Shown: positions 1 to 14,044, numbered from the stretch's first letter. The stretch is 64,000 nt of DNA from Massospora cicadina (GCA_022478985.1 JAKSZP010009255.1:124001-188000), one strand, 5' to 3'. Numbers and translations: made by a program. The notes: generated by a model from the sequence alone, not told the origin.

Positions 1-640
1 TCCCAAGGTTACAGATGGGGAGATAGGTAGTCCCGGTGGCCCAGGAGGACCAGCTGGGCTGGATTCACCTTCTCTGATATTACCCACCACTTGGAAAAGA
101 TGTTGGGTTAACCCATTAAGCTCCCCCAAACTCTCATCATGGTTAGCCCGCAAATGATCAAATTGTCTCTTAATTTCCTCTTCCAGGGAGGTAATCCGAT
201 GGTGAATAGGGTTAGTGGCATTGCTAGCTTGATGAGTTATTTCTTGACCAATGTATCTTACAACCTCAGTATCTATTCTCACCAACTAATTATTAATATC
301 GTTGATTTCTCTTTGATTATTGAGAATAACCTCTTGATTATCCCCTCCAAAGTTGGATGCTGTTTCATAAAATGAAGATAATTGATATTGATATTGTTGC
401 GCTAAAGTCAACTGGCGCTGGATTTCTAGATGATGCAACCCCAAAATCTGGAGTACACGGTGGATAGCAGGATGAACGTAATGCCGGAGAGACTGCTCAG
501 TTCCAGCCAAACCAACTTTGGTAGGCTGTAACACCGCTCAGTTATATAAATTCATCATGTTATCAGCAACTTTAGACGCTCAGTCACAATTAGGGCGACA
601 CCAGGCAGATTAACCCCTCTGACCAGGCTTTTAACGGTTT
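1..640 (-). pseudogene. gag-like fragment of a minus-strand Gypsy element, runs off the left edge
   Basis: Read on the minus strand, the stretch from about 535 down to 1 gives a hydrophilic, Gln/Asn-rich protein with helical segments, ending in a short proline/glycine run (PPGPPG) near position 45. Ty3/Gypsy Gag N-terminal regions in fungi often look like this. The frame breaks near 290. The element continues beyond the left edge, so its pol cannot be seen. It may be a different element from the remnant to the right, because protease would not be expected upstream of gag. The assignment rests on composition and context only. Confidence 0.4.
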
Positions 641-1750
641 CTTCAACATTAATGGCTTGAATCTGATAGTTAGATTGGTCAGGGCCCTCAATGGCCAAGT
701 ACTTAAAGCTTGAAATTGTAGATTATTAATATTGGCGGAAGGCAAACCTTGCCATTTAGAGTGTACCCATCAGGTGATACTCAAAGATTCTCCGAAGAGG
801 GGCTCTCTTTGCTAGACATATTCATTATTGTGAAAGTATGTTTTCACCAGGTAGCCTCAGAAGCAAACCTGGCAGGGAGCACCAGTATTGGAATTTTGTA
901 AGAAATTATGATAAACAGGTGCTACAAAGGCTACGAAATTATTAGTTTCATGGCTTTAGCAAAGGTCAATTTAAGTGCAACGAGGTTATTAGTTCTGTCA
1001 CAATGGTTAATGTCATCTGAATATACAGAATCCTCTATGAAAATAGACCAAAGTTAAACTATGTGAGACGAGAATTGAGGTACTTTATTTATTAAAAAGC
1101 AGAGATATTTATAGGAAAAATTAGTGGTTCTTCGCAAGGATTTCCTTGATTCACCTGAGGTAAGATCTTTCCTACCAGAGGACCAATATTGTTGATTATC
1201 ATTATTTATATAAGATTCATGATGATCATATCTAATAGAGTCTAGTTAGATGTGATTGACCTTCTTAACGAGGCCTAGCCCCTTTATAATGATTAGTCAT
1301 TTTGAATTGCTTTGCCATATCAAATTACTGAGTTTCTTTGGGTTGATTAGATTCACCCATCATAGGAGGTTGATAACTTTAAAGAGTCTTTCTTTGGTCA
1401 AATTGAGAATTGGAAATACTTGTTTTAGATTCCTCAATCTTAACAGACTGAGATATCAAACCTTGATCTGGAATACTTTTAGTCATCTTAGCTGTATCTC
1501 CAACAGTCATCCTGGGCAAATATCACCTGTTTCTTCGAATATTTGTAGGACTTTTTTTGCTATTGTTCTGATAAGTAAGCAATTTTTTTATGATTGATTG
1601 GTATGTTGATGCTTTTAGCAGCATTTGCTGTTAATCCCATCTCTTTTAACATTGAAAAGTCATGGAATTATCTTTTCCGCCGTTAGGTTTGAATGCACAA
1701 ATGTGATGCTTGATTTGTTTTATTTACTTTTTCTTCATCAATATTGCTAT
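641..1750 (-). other. degenerate stretch, probably minus-strand retroelement remnant
   Basis: No intact gene. On the minus strand from about 1515 to 1260 there are short hydrophilic open pieces (Lys/Ser/Gln-rich) separated by stops, which could be the leading part of the gag remnant at 1-640. A plus-strand open frame at 1256-1597 has a composition unlike a conserved protein and is probably the shadow of this relic. Confidence 0.3.
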
Positions 1751-4625
1751 TAGTAATTGTAATTTTGCCATGGCTGGCATTTAATCCCCAGCACTACCCA
1801 CGGCTTCAGTATTAATTTATTCATGTACTTGTGACTTCTTTATATACTGTTCTGGGATTTCCAGCTTTAATCCTGTGTAGACTATAGTTTTTCATTCTGG
1901 CATAATTATGTTAATCATTTAGTTTTCAATGGTATTCATGGTTTATAAGTTCTCCTCAACAAATCCCTATTTTTTTCTTCCAACCAAATTGTACTTGATG
2001 GGTTTTATGCTGTCATTTTAAATTAAAAATACAAAAATATTCTTTTTTGTCAGCAGAGTTCCTCATCTCTGCTGATATACCAAGGGCAGAGTTTTTCTCA
2101 AAATTGATAGGGTAATTCCTTAAACATACATGACACCATACTTTTTCAGAAATTTCTCCTAATGAATTTTCATAATTTAATTTGCCAACAATGTGACAGG
2201 AGCTGATAACACTAGCAATCTGAACAAGTTTGTAGTGCAATATATGCTCCACAATATATTGTGATACCTGGTCTGGAAGTTCTTTTTTCTTTCATGTGCT
2301 CTAAATCTGGTGCAATCTTCATTTGCTTCACCAACTTGGTTTAAACAATATTGATGGGCGCACCACTATTGATTTTAGCTCATAATATTACTTGATTACA
2401 ATAATATCCACATATGTACACTCAGAGTATTGTAATAAGGCGTTTACTGAGTGAATTGTGGCATTATTTTGCTGAATCTTTAATATGAATTAGTTGTGTG
2501 GATTTATTTATAAAGGATTCCTTGATTGCACTAATGGAGAGAAACTTTTGCTTTGTTAAGTCTCATCTTGATTTACCCACTCTTGCTTTTGGCAGATCTG
2601 ACCTTTTCTACCAGCTGACGAGCTTATGGCCAAGAAACTTATTTCATTGTTTTGAGGTCTATCTCCTTCTTCTTTGTTCGAATATTTTCATTTACATCTA
2701 AAGTAACCATCTGATAGAACAGATCAGGTGTCTCTTCATACCAAAATAAATTGGAAATATACAGGTCATTGTGCAATATATCAGGGGGAACAGGTTTATT
2801 GCATGACTAAATTGTTCCTTATATAGACTGTAAGCCCTTTCCACAAATCCTGACCAGTTTCCTTTTCTTTAGCCTGCACCAGATTAACTTGCTCTTTAGG
2901 TTTCTTATACCAATTTTGAGCGACTACATGGCCAGGTTTTCCACATAGGTGGCAGCATATTTGACTTTTGTCCTCCCATTTCAGTGCTTTGGGATTATTT
3001 CCCAATAAAGCTTGATTCTGTTGTTCTCTATTAGGCTTGGCGTAATTTACTTATTCTGAGCTTTAAGAAATAAATCTGAAGGTTCAATTAGATGCTTCTA
3101 ATGTAGCTCCTAACATCTTTAGATACTTCACCATCTGTGATGTGGAAGCCTTGGTTACCAAAGCCAATTCCATAAAGCAATAAAAATATCATTATATTGA
3201 AGTGCTGATTGCATATCTATGTGCGCATCAAACTTAAATCTGCACAAGTCATTATTAGTGATTCCTGGTAAAGTTCTTTGACAAAAGCAGCCAAGGTCTC
3301 GTCCTTTCTTGACTGGTTACTCATAAAACTCTTGTTATGGTTGGCCATTTGCGCAAGGCTACCAAACGCAGTCAAGTTGCTTTTATGGTGTTTCTATATA
3401 TCCATTTAATTCACATTGAGATGAGGCAAATCCAAATATTGACAATTGGCGTCTATGCAGTTTATCACGGTTACTGCCTTCTTTCAGTTGCTATTTCTAA
3501 ACATTAATATTATAAAATGATGAAAAAATTCCGGTGTGTTATCCTGGTAAAATGTGGGTATTTTAGCATATTCTGAAATTTATCTGTTGCTCTTCTGGAA
3601 GGTGATTTCTGCCTTACAACATAACTAAAAATGAGTGTTCTTGGGATTCATATCCAAATTTTCAGCGAAAGATCAAAGCAATTTCCTCAAGGGCTGTACT
3701 TTACCAACTGTTTTTTAGGTGCATAGGTTACTGGCTTAGCTCACCTCCATCTGGCTACAATCACAATTATGGATTTTTTTTGAGTTGATCTAGGCACTTT
3801 AGCATCTGCGCTATATCCTCCTGAACCCAACAGTAGCATTCTCTATCAGTTTCTTATTCAGTTTTTTACTAGTATTTCTTTGATTAATAAAGATCCTTTT
3901 CATTTGAAGGAGGTGACCTTCCCATAAAGATTTTTATAAAAATTTTGACTTGTTAATATTCTCTTTGGCTTCCATCCCACTTACCTCCATAGCAGTGAGA
4001 TCAGCTTGTGAATCTGAGTTCAGCGCTTAATAATGGTTTATTGTTCCATCCATAGCTTCATAATCTCATTCTTGTATGACTTTAAACTGATATGTCTTCT
4101 ATTATCTTTGCCATGTGTTAACTTTTGCGGTATCACCTAGACCAACTATGCTGGTTGCACAGGTCTAACACCACTGAGCCATATATTGAGGATATGAATT
4201 GTTCCAATTCTTAGTAAATAGTATCAATATATAAAATAAGGAGCTGTCTCCACAACTGCCACTAATATATTATATAATAAACGCAGACTACTTCTTCTAA
4301 CTTTCTTCTTGTTCCGCTTCAAAAACCTCCCTCTTAAATTCTCTTATTTAGCTCTTATTCTTTAATTGTCCTGGTCAATTTTGGCCCGTTAGCTTAGTAG
4401 CTCTATATTTCCTACACATTTAGGGCTCTCATCCCATTATTGAGGGTTCAGTGGATTTCCCTAAATTTTCTGAACTATCACTACTTCATTTAATTCACTT
4501 CATATTGACATAGTCTTCCACTTAATCTTGAGCTCACCTCAACTCATAAGATACAATCCGCCAGATAAATGGCTTATTGTCAAGTCATATCAATTTATTG
4601 AAAGCGTAAAAGCTCAGCTCCCCCA
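1751..4625 (-). pseudogene. decayed gag-pol of a Gypsy element (H), E/F family
   Basis: In minus-strand order, a zinc-knuckle region lies at about 3005-2880 (reads CCHLCGKPGHVV, with the last Cys replaced). An aspartic-protease region follows at about 2450-2240. It keeps the YSECTYVD stretch found just before protease in elements E and F, and a segment matching the KLVKKLKIAPD stretch after the F protease. Everything is broken by stops and frameshifts. No reverse transcriptase is left. Order and motifs identify it as a relative of E (8400-8640) and F (23800-24090). It cannot make a functional product. Confidence 0.6.
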
Positions 4626-4639
4626 TTGTGAGCACCAAA
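4626..4639 (-). other. primer-binding site of element H
   Basis: The minus strand reads TTTGGTGCTCACAA directly after the end of the putative LTR. It shares its core TTGGTGCTCAC with the primer-binding sites of elements E (6778) and D (30462). TGG matches the CCA end of a tRNA, as expected for tRNA-primed Ty3/Gypsy elements. The tRNA itself was not identified. Confidence 0.6.
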
Positions 4640-5630
4640 TGTATACATCTGAGACTTGGTTGCTCAATGTAAGGAGTAACAAATGTAAATTTTCATCTGT
4701 GTAGCTCTCCTTTCCTCAGGTCTACTGCAAAGGTTTTGATGTGTAAATTATAATAAATTATATAGTTGATAGTAATTAATTGAGTTAGCAATATTATAAA
4801 GACTATCACCATAGTTGAGCTTCTCAAAACCACTTGAATATCGTTTCCAGCGCTAGACTGGTGAATGTCCTTCTAATTCTTAAGGTACTTCTGAAAAAAG
4901 AGGAACTTCTCCCTATGACTTTTCCTTCTTGTGGAACTTAACCTACTATCAGAATCAGAATTTCTCTGCTTCTCAGTTGATGTAAGAACCCTTGGAGATC
5001 TTGATGGCAATAAATATAAAAAGATAGCTTATTCTTAAACTCTTATCACAAAAAAAATTTATAGGCTAGATGTATGAAAGTCTAAAGGTTAAAGTAACTG
5101 AACTAATCTTACCTTTTCTGTTTTATTTAACAAAGTACAAGGAAATCTATAAAAGAACTCGGCACTCAATTCTTCTGTTGGCGCACAATTGGAAATGGAA
5201 GCTGTTGCCAATGAATAAACCCTCCAAAGTTGCACTTAACGATAATTTCCTCATCATCTTGTCAGATTCAGCTGACGACTAAATATAAAACCTCTTCTGG
5301 GTTGAATTAAAGAACGTGTCTCAACGCCTTTACTTAGCCTCAGAGTATTACCCTTATTGAGTTAGCAATCTGATTAGGTAATATGACTTTTACCTATAAA
5401 CAGCGTGCCCCATAACTTTAGAGTTTAAATCATAAGTTGCTATCAGAGGCTTCATCAAAACCACCTAGCAATAAGTAAATACCTTAGTTTATTTTGTAAT
5501 AAACTCTGATTGCCTCTAAGACAATTAAATTATTTTAAATGGAATAAATTTATCACTTCTTTATTCTTTAAAATCATCTTTAATCAAACATTAGTAATCC
5601 TTCAAAGTCACATCCTGACAAACTAGTATA
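4640..5630 (-). repeat. 5' LTR of element H (minus strand), outer end uncertain
   Basis: The inner end is set by the primer-binding site at 4626-4639 and starts TGTATACA in plus coordinates. The stretch is AT-rich with no gene. The outer end is not defined, because it abuts the LTR of element E at 5631 and no second copy lies in the window. A short open frame at 5070-5282 has no recognisable domain and is not called as a gene. Confidence 0.45.
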
Positions 5631-6775
5631 TTTTGAGATTTTTGCCATATTCCCAGCCTGCTAGATTACCAGGAATCGCTAGGGGATGATTCTATAAGGC
5701 GAAGTGATTTGGAAATTGATTGGCCCAAGTTTCAGAATAACTACATTTGGGGGATTTTGGGGTATTCACCTTGTCATATCCATCAGGGATTGATCCAAAT
5801 GAATACTTAAAAACTCGTTGGGTGGAGTTGCTGACAAAATAGGGGCATCTGATAGTGATTAACTATCAGGTGTACCAATTGGGATCAGTCAGGTTTCATC
5901 ACTGACTGATTAGGAATAAATAGCAAGTTGCAAGGCAAGTGATGCCACCTACAATGAGCAAAACAACTAGTTGGTGCGTGACCTGACTTAATGGGTAATA
6001 AGTCCCATTACCTAAGCAGGTTGCTAACCAAATATGGTTGGTCACTTAGATCGAGAGGAAAACGTTAGGGACACGTTTTCTGACTCTTTCCGTTTAGGTC
6101 TCAAGGATGGCCAACGATGAAATCCTAGCCAGGATGGGGAAAACCATTGCTGCTGAGATGAGGATGGGTGATTCAATGGCAACAGCTGCCGTTTCATTGA
6201 AGAGTTGTTAACTGAGGGTTAGATGACCAAATCCTCGCTATAAATTCCCTAGAATTCACTCCAAATAAAAAAACAGATTTTAGAACAGAGTTATATAGTT
6301 TTATAGTTTTCATCCAGTATATAGTTTAGATAGTAAACTATTATCAGCTTTCAATTGTGCTATTCTTCTCAAGGATACTATTGCTGTGTGCAATAATTGG
6401 GAGACTTTTAGGGAAAAGAGTAAAGATCTGAGCGGGGATCTAGAGAAGAAGGAGAAACAATTATGGATTGCTGCCAACTGTGTGTTGGACAGAGACTGTC
6501 ACCATGGAATCTCAGAGAAGATTGGGTTGGACAGAACGAGGGAATGAATCCCTAGATCATTACATCTCAAGTATTTTAATCATGAATACTGTCCTAGCGT
6601 TGGGCTGAGATATAAGAATTTACACTCAACTACAGATAATAGTCATCATACTATTATCGACCAATAATCTAATATACTATCCAACGCAGAAGAAGTGCAC
6701 AAGAAAACGAGCCTGTGCAGTATAAAAGATTACTAAGGTTGTTTAATAATAATAAAACTCAAGTTAAATTTTACA
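5631..6775 (+). repeat. 5' LTR of element E
   Basis: This is a direct repeat of 14055-15199. The first dinucleotide has changed from TG to TT, and it ends TTTTACA. It contains the inverted repeat TAGTTTA...TAAACTA in its second half. No promoter was pinned down. Confidence 0.88.
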
Positions 6776-6777
6776 AG

Positions 6778-6791
6778 TTGGTGCTCACTAC
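6778..6791 (+). other. primer-binding site of element E
   Basis: TTGGTGCTCACTAC lies two bases after the 5' LTR and would pair with a tRNA 3' end reading GTAGTGAGCACCA. The same 14 bases follow the 5' LTR of element D at 30462, although the two LTRs are unrelated in sequence. Confidence 0.75.
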
Positions 6792-6829
6792 AGGGGTGTA
6801 GTTGAGTTGAAGAATTTATAAGAATGTTA

Positions 6830-8120
6830 TACAAAGATGAGTTGCAAAAACTGTGCATATAATTAGCCACTGTGAATCAGAATGCCCTAAACTCATCAAA
6901 TCATCGGAAATTTGCAGTCTTGGAAGAACGAGTTGCCAAGGTAGAGGAAGGGATAGATAATGTTGCAAGTTTTGGGAATGAGTTACTTGTGAAAGTAACT
7001 TCGTTGAAGAAGAAAGAAGGGGATCCTGTTTAAGAAGTCTTATACCTGAAAATGGAGTGAGAAGCAGATTTTGTTTGTTTGAGAAATTTCAGCATGGATA
7101 TAGAGCGACTGATCAAAAAAGGTGGAGGAGCTTAAAACTCACAAATGCAGTTGTGAGCCATATATGGCAAGCAATGCCAAAGAAAGAAGTCCTCGCACAA
7201 TACTTGGGAAGTTGAATACCCCAAGGAACATACCGCCCAATTTTACTGCCATTTTAGAGAATATGCACAAAGTCACTCCTCAAGTTAGCCGAGTGGCTGA
7301 ACCTAGAGAATCGGCTAGAGATAACTTGGAGGAAATTAAGGCAATACCAAAATTGCCAACGTTCCATCAGGATAACACCCCAGTATTAATCTGACTGTTT
7401 GATATGACCATATATGGTTATGGGAATCGTCAAAAGGCGTTGACAGTCATGAACTGCCCAGACACTGACTGTCAGTACTTAGTGTTACCTCACATGAAGG
7501 GGGACAGGTGGTTATATGAGGAGGCAAAGGTGGCCATCATGAAGGAACTTGGGAGTCCAATGCATATGTCAAAGCACAAACAGGAGTTTATGGGAATCCA
7601 GTTCCATAAAGATGAGTCTCTAGCATGCTTCGCAGATCAGTTTTACCAGAAGTTTTAGATCCTGGTTAGAGCGAAAATGCTGGATGGCTTTGATGCCAGA
7701 ATCTCCTTGTAAGCGTCCCTTCAGCCCTATCATGATTTTCATCACATGATGTCTTTTGTGTTTGCGATGGAAATAACTACCTCACAAATGGTAGATATTT
7801 TTTAGATTTTGGGAGTTTCATTTAATGCCCCAAATAGAAGCTTCAAATCCAATCCAGTTTGAAATTCGAACCCCATGAAGGGGAACAAAGGTGCTAAAGG
7901 AATAACCAACCAAACTATGCCAGGGAATAAGCCCAAAAAATTCAGACGGTTGAATATGAAGGAAAAGGTCAGCTACCAATGTGGTGGGAAAGGACTTTTT
8001 GCCGTGCACTGTAAGAAGCCAAAGAATCAAATCTATGTGGTCCAGGCGAAAGAGTCAGCTGCCACCAAGGAATTGGGAAAAAACCCGCAACCTAGATGGG
8101 GAACAGTCTAGAGCTGCGGC
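6830..8120 (+). pseudogene. gag of element E (broken)
   Basis: This is the structural Gag protein that would form the retrotransposon particle. Open pieces lie at 7122-7394 and 7404-7658. The second contains the capsid-like stretch with ...YEEAKVAIMKELG... and ...DESLACFADQFYQKF, which is closely matched in F (22752-23100). A degenerate zinc knuckle at about 7970-8030 reads YQCGGKGLFAVHC: the first Cys is Tyr-shifted and the His is lost. Stops and frameshifts separate the pieces. It precedes protease as in other Ty3/Gypsy elements. Confidence 0.75.
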
Positions 8121-8399
8121 GAAGCCTGTTTCTCCCAACATCATGACAAAGGGAATTGATATCATTGATCTGTTTGTGGATAAAGATATACAGGATCAAC
8201 TGTATCAGTGGTCAACTTGAACGTAAGTGCAGTGACCAGATCTGGGGCGAAGGGAATTGGCCCCAACATAATCAAAGAAGTTTCCCAGCCATACGCCCAA
8301 CAACTAGCAGACAAGATTTAAACCACTGAGAAACCTGAAGAATTAAATGAGGTCCGATTAGATGAAGCCAATCTGTCAATCCCCCTCAGCACAATAAAG

Positions 8400-11300
8400 G
8401 AATTGTTTCCTGATTTATCAGTGCAAATTATCCACACCCTTAATTTGTCTAATAACGCCGCTATTCACTCAGTAAACACTATATTACAATACTATGAGTG
8501 TACATATATAGACATACAAGTGAATGGAGTGCGGGTGAGGGCAATTGTCAACAGCGGAGTGCACATCAACATTGTCTTGACCAAGCTGTTAAAGAGGATG
8601 AATATCTCGCCAGACTTGGAACATAAGAAGTAATATGGGACAGCTGGGCCAAACACCACCATCTCCTACGGAGCGTATAGCGCTTTGCCACTATAATTCA
8701 GGTCACTGGTGGTATCTGCGCCAGCAATAGTTTTGGCCAACCAAAACTATGACATTCTGATCGGAATAGAGTTTCTATGCAAGTACAGAGTTAAATGTAA
8801 CTTTGAGGATAATATGTTGACTATATTGGGTCAGAAGTTATAATTGGTATATCATAAGGATGGTGAAGCTCTGCTGAATAGGAGAAACAACTTCATCAAT
8901 CTAATATACAATGGCTTCAGTGTCCCGTTTTGGTACCAATTAGTTGGTAGGAAGCGACGTGAAATGCAAGCAGAAATCCTAAAGAACCAGGGAATTCCAA
9001 TGAGGATCAAGAATGAGAAGACCATAATGCCAGGATTGCAGATCATAGTTGACACAGGGTTGACCTTGAAGATACCTGAGCTGTTGTATGGGGAGGTCAG
9101 AAGCCCCTGGAAGAAGTCCAGAGTGGAGCCTTGGTTGTCTCCTGGGAAAATAATGCCAGGCCTTGGAGAAATCCAAGTTCTTCTGGCGAACTTAAGTGAA
9201 AAACCAATGAAGATCAAGAAGAAACAGATCATTGCGTTTGTTCATCTGATCCCACTAGCTGAATTGAGGAGATTCCATAATTTTGGGACTTTTGATGAGA
9301 TGGGATTATTTGCTGGGGTAACTGAGAGCATCAACCTATTGAAGATTGAGAAAAACTTGCTGATCTGTCAGAAGTCTAGCAAGAAGTGGTGCTCAAATTA
9401 TTTAAAATGTATCAAGAAGTGTTTTCTCAGGATGATCTTGATTTGGGTTATGCATGAGATGTAATCCATAAGGTTGATACCTGGGAAAATTTGTCAATCA
9501 GGATGAGACTGGTCCGACGATCAAAAGCAGCCAAAGTGGTAGTGGAGGATGATATCAACAAAATAGTGAACCATGGGCTTCTAGTTCCATCGTTGAGTCC
9601 CTGGGAGAGTCTGATTCTAATCATGAAGAAAAAGGATGGCTCTAACCGGGTGGTGATTGACTACTGAAAGCTGAATAAAATTATGGAAAAGGATTTGTAT
9701 TCCCTACCAAGAATCAATGATGCGCTAGTTTAATTGGGAGAAGCGAAGTATTTCTCCACAATGGATCTGATCTTGGGGTATTAACAGATCGACTTGCCAA
9801 AAGAAGACCAGGAAAAATGCATGAGTATTACCGCGCAGGGGCTATACCAACTGACGAGGATGCTCCAGTGTATATGCAATATACCTTCAACGTTCCAGAG
9901 GGCCATGGACGCTATAATGAGCGACTTGAAGCTGTTGTGCATCCTGGTATACTTAGATGATATAAATGTGTTCAGTAGGACGTTTAATGATCACCTACAC
10001 CACTTGAAAGAAATATTCAAGCGACTGTCCATGGCTAACCTGAAGATTAAGCTGAGGAAGTGTCACTTTCACAAAAAAAGTTTTGGAATATCTGTGATTT
10101 GTGATCAACTCCAGTGGATTGCAGCCGCAAGCCCAGAAAATAGAAGCCATAGAACGGATGGCTGTGCCAAAGAATGTCTGAGACATCCAAGTGTTCATTA
10201 GGATGATCGGATTCTACAGAAGATTTATTTGGTACTTCACCTTAATAGCCTAGCCCTTATTGCATCTGTTGAAGGATCCAAAAAAGGCTTCATATGGAAT
10301 GAAGAAGCCCGGTAATCCTTTTATGAGCTATGCTGTTATTTAATAGATTCTCCAATTCTGAAATATCCAAATTTTGATCAAGAGTTTTCTTATACAAACT
10401 GATGCTTTGTTGATGGTGATCAGTGCCATACTAAGCCAAGTAGACGAACTTGGGGATGAACATCTGGTGGCGTATAGGAGCTGGACACTATCAGCCGCTG
10501 AGAGGAACTACACCGTAACTAAGCATGAATGCCTTGTGGTCATTTACACATGTAAGCAGTTTTGGGTGTACATCCATGGAACACACTTTAAAGCGGTGAT
10601 GGACCACACTTTATTGCGTTGGCTTCACAATTTGAGAGAGCCAGAAGGACAACTGGACCAATGGGCACTTAAGCTACAGGATTATGATTATGAGATTGTC
10701 CACTGAGCAGGGGCTTCTCACCAGAATGTAGATGGCTTATTATGGTTACCAATGGTCCAGATGGTATACCTGCAGGTGGATGAGCTATTCCAGAGAATGG
10801 TTGATGGAGAAAATTGGTAATGAGCCCTTAGAAATCCAAGGTGCGCTTTGGAAAGCGATGGAAAACACTGAGACCATGGATGGACAAGTATTTAAGACGC
10901 TTAATGGGAAGCAGTTATTATTCCTGAAGCCATTGGAAAGAGCAGCTATCGTGCAAGCAGCACATAAGGTTGTCAGGCATGGAGGCCTGAGAAAAACAAC
11001 TGATCATATTCGCCAGTACTACTACTGGGAGTCCATCAATTACAGTGTCACAGATTATCTAGCTTGTTACATGGAGTGCCAGCTGCACAAACCACATAAA
11101 AATACAACTGGATACTGACTGGTCCGCCCTGGATTTGCCTGGCACACGGTGTCCATTGATGTGATGGGACTGCTGATAATGAGCACATGGGGAGCCAAGA
11201 ACATTATAGTTGCCATCAACCATCTTATAAGATGGGTCAAGATGAAGGCTCTAACAAAAGTAGACGCTACCATCACTGCGAGGCTCATTCTGGATCAAGT

Positions 11301-11975
11301 AGTATATTGACATGGATGTCCACAGGTCCTGCTTAGTAATAATTGGACAAACTTCACATTTCATGTGATCCCAATATTAAATGAGATAATGTGGATCAGA
11401 GGAGTTGTGTCAGTACCCTACAAGCTGGAGACTAATGGACTGGTAAAATGGGTGAATAGAACGTTGGCTGCGACTCTGAGGAAGCTGGTTTCAGGAAGAA
11501 CTTTTATGTGGGAAACGTACCTGAGTTTGGTGATGTTTGTCAACAATATCAGTCATCATACAGTGACAGGAAAAACGCCGTTCGAGTTATTATATGGGAG
11601 GAAGGCCACGTTGCCACCAATTTTATACTTAGTGGTGGAACCAATATTAGTTATGAGTGCCAAACAGTACTTGAATCAACTGATGAATATCCTGATCAAT
11701 ATGCAATCACAAGAATTTGATACTACATTGAAGAAAAGGATACAAACAAAATCAACGGACAATAAGGGCCAACCAGCCTTAGCAGAATATTGAATAGGCA
11801 AAAGAGTTGCCTATTCCGATACACATGGTTTCAGAAGAAGAACAAACTAGATGCATTGTGGTCAGGTCCGTTTGAAGTTATTTCTAAGATGGCAACTGAT
11901 GCCTACTCCATTAAGAATCTCTTTGGGTGGAAGAGTTGTAAATTGAGTCCATGTAAGTATCTGAAGTGATGGATT
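8400..11975 (+). pseudogene. pol of element E: protease, RT, RNase H, integrase (dead)
   Basis: The polyprotein is expected to encode protease, reverse transcriptase, RNase H and integrase. The protease active site at about 8550 reads NSG instead of DSG. RT keeps YLDD at 9950-9961 but has stops before it (DYRKLN is read as DY-stop-KLN near 9660, a CGA to TGA change). RNase H lies at 10374-10760 with the TDA and ER(N)Y(T)VT(K)HE blocks. Integrase runs from a zinc-binding HHCC region (about 10960-11090) to the core, where SIDV is kept (about 11150). The second Asp is lost (DNG reads NNW near 11335) and the Glu is Lys (about 11450). The order PR-RT-RH-IN is that of Ty3/Gypsy. Confidence 0.88.
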
Positions 11976-12591
11976 GATAAAAAAAATTAAAAGAGTTCCC
12001 AAAGGACTGATGAACCATTAAAGTTGGTCACGTCCTGATGATTAGGTCAAGTCTGAAAAAAGGACCTCTGAACCAATCTAGATAGTTAAGTCCAAAAAAG
12101 GAACTCTAAACCATAGAAAAGTGGCAGGTTTAAGTACCCAGGACCCAGTTTGGGGGAAATAATAATAAGATGGACTGCTGAACCAAAACAAGGTCAAGTC
12201 CCATGGAAAAAGAAGAATAAAAATAAAAAATTGATAAAAGATATTAGAAAAAATTAATTATTATAAACCACATAGAAAAAACGGTATAGTTTTATAATTT
12301 ATATTTTTATAAATTGTCCTTGATATGGGGATGATTCCACCTATGTCGCCTATTGGGGGAGGGAGGATGGATCGCGGTAGTAATGAATAGCCCATCAAAA
12401 TCAATGTGAGATCAAATGCTAGCGAGGGCTAGACCTACACGATACCATGTTCTTTGAGCAGATGCAGAGCCCTGCAAAAAGGTTACTAGGGGAAGGGAAA
12501 TTGAAATGTCAGAAGAAGCCAATTATGAAACCCCAGAGCAGGGATAGCAACAGTATAAGAAGAGGCAGTCAACAAATAACCCCAAGTAGTC

Positions 12592-14044
12592 CTAATATGG
12601 TACTAGAGCCAGAAGATTAGTCTTGAGTGCCTGACGACAGGCTTCATCAAGAACACTGAACATATGGGCTGTCAGCAAACAAGGGATGCTTGATGGGGGT
12701 TGCTGAATCATGCCCCCTACTAACACAATCAGTGGAAGATACTGATGGGAAGTGCAGTCAAAGATATAGTTGTGCAGTGAATGAATGGCATCCTGCAAGT
12801 GATGACTACAGACTTCTTGGAAGCTTAAGCTGAAGGAGCGGTGAAACCTGGGAGAGGCTGGAAGCTTTTGTGGACCAACTTTGAAGAACTTGGCCGGCAA
12901 GGCAAAGAGCATAAGTGGTGGTATCCTGATCTAGGATCTTTGCAAGATCAGAGGGATTCAGCGCTAGGGAAAAAGACTCAGTGACTTGACCTGGAGTTAA
13001 GCGTAGGGGAGCTCAAAATGAATACTGTTACCAATGGTGAGCTTGGTAGCCAGGACAGTGGGTTTTTAGTTTTTTCTAAGTCAGAAGACAAACTCAGTAA
13101 GCAGGTCTGACATGGCAAAAAAAGAGCGACAAGAGCAAATGACATAATATCCAAAGCATCCACAACGATGGTTGGTGCATCTACAAAAGCGGCCAAATAC
13201 AGGAGAGTTTTGAAATCCAACTTTAGAATCAATGATAGCGGAAGAATCAGCTGAGAGTTGTTTTAAATGATTGCAAGCCTGTAGTCAGGGATTGGTTACT
13301 GTTTCCAGTAATTCGATGGAAGGACTAGCTGCTGGCGCCAGACTAGGTGTATGAGTCCTGGAAGGACCATAGAAGAGTTTTCATTGTGCATTCCGACTCA
13401 TCTGCTTGAAGAGCTGGAGGTCTTGATCAGACAAACTATACAAAAGCTGCTGTTATCACAACTCAGAATTTGACATATGAGCTGGATGAGAGGGGGATGT
13501 TGGACTTATATGGAAGTCGACATTATGCACTCTACAATCCATTAAGTTATAATTTCGGAGAAATTAATCTCAAAAATAATGGGATAAGCTCTCCAAGAGA
13601 AGAGTTAGGAATTACTTGAGCCAAGAAGTTATGATAGAAATACCAAGGGCGAACAAAAATAAGTATTTCTAATTGGGCTGTAAAACGAACATTGACAGCA
13701 AGAGTCTCCTGTCTAGGATGAGGAGAAAATTAGAAATCAAGGACGCTGGACCAGGAATCCTGAATACTATAGCAGGTCATATTCCCTGAAGGGGGAAAAC
13801 TGGATCCCAGGATTAATATCGTCATGAGTAAATTGATCAGCCCAGCACAATAGTAGATTGTGGGGACCATGCTCTGAGTAGGCAGTAGTGAGGAGGAAGA
13901 GGAAGAGCACCACATGCTGAAGGTCATTTTGAGCAGTATTAAGTACTGACAATCATACTCTGCTTGAGCCAATGAAGTATTCAACCAAGTGTCCAAAGCA
14001 GTGTTCTCATGCCCCGGTCCTTTTATCACTGGAAATCTAGGCAA
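12592..14044 (-). pseudogene. antisense coding relic between integrase and 3' LTR of element E
   Basis: Open pieces on the strand opposite to pol lie at 14044-13730, 13232-12978 and 12912-12592. The last contains a 36-residue segment ending VLDEACRQ. It aligns without gaps to a segment ending VLDEACSQ in the same position and orientation of element F (27824-27570), with 15 of 36 residues identical by eye. The rest is divergent. No known domain is recognised. The position (after integrase, before the polypurine tract) is where some LTR elements carry extra, sometimes antisense, genes. Confidence 0.55.

Noticed and set aside
1256..1597. Plus-strand open frame of 113 codons
   Set aside because: No domain, alternative start, and the opposite strand shows hydrophilic gag-like pieces.
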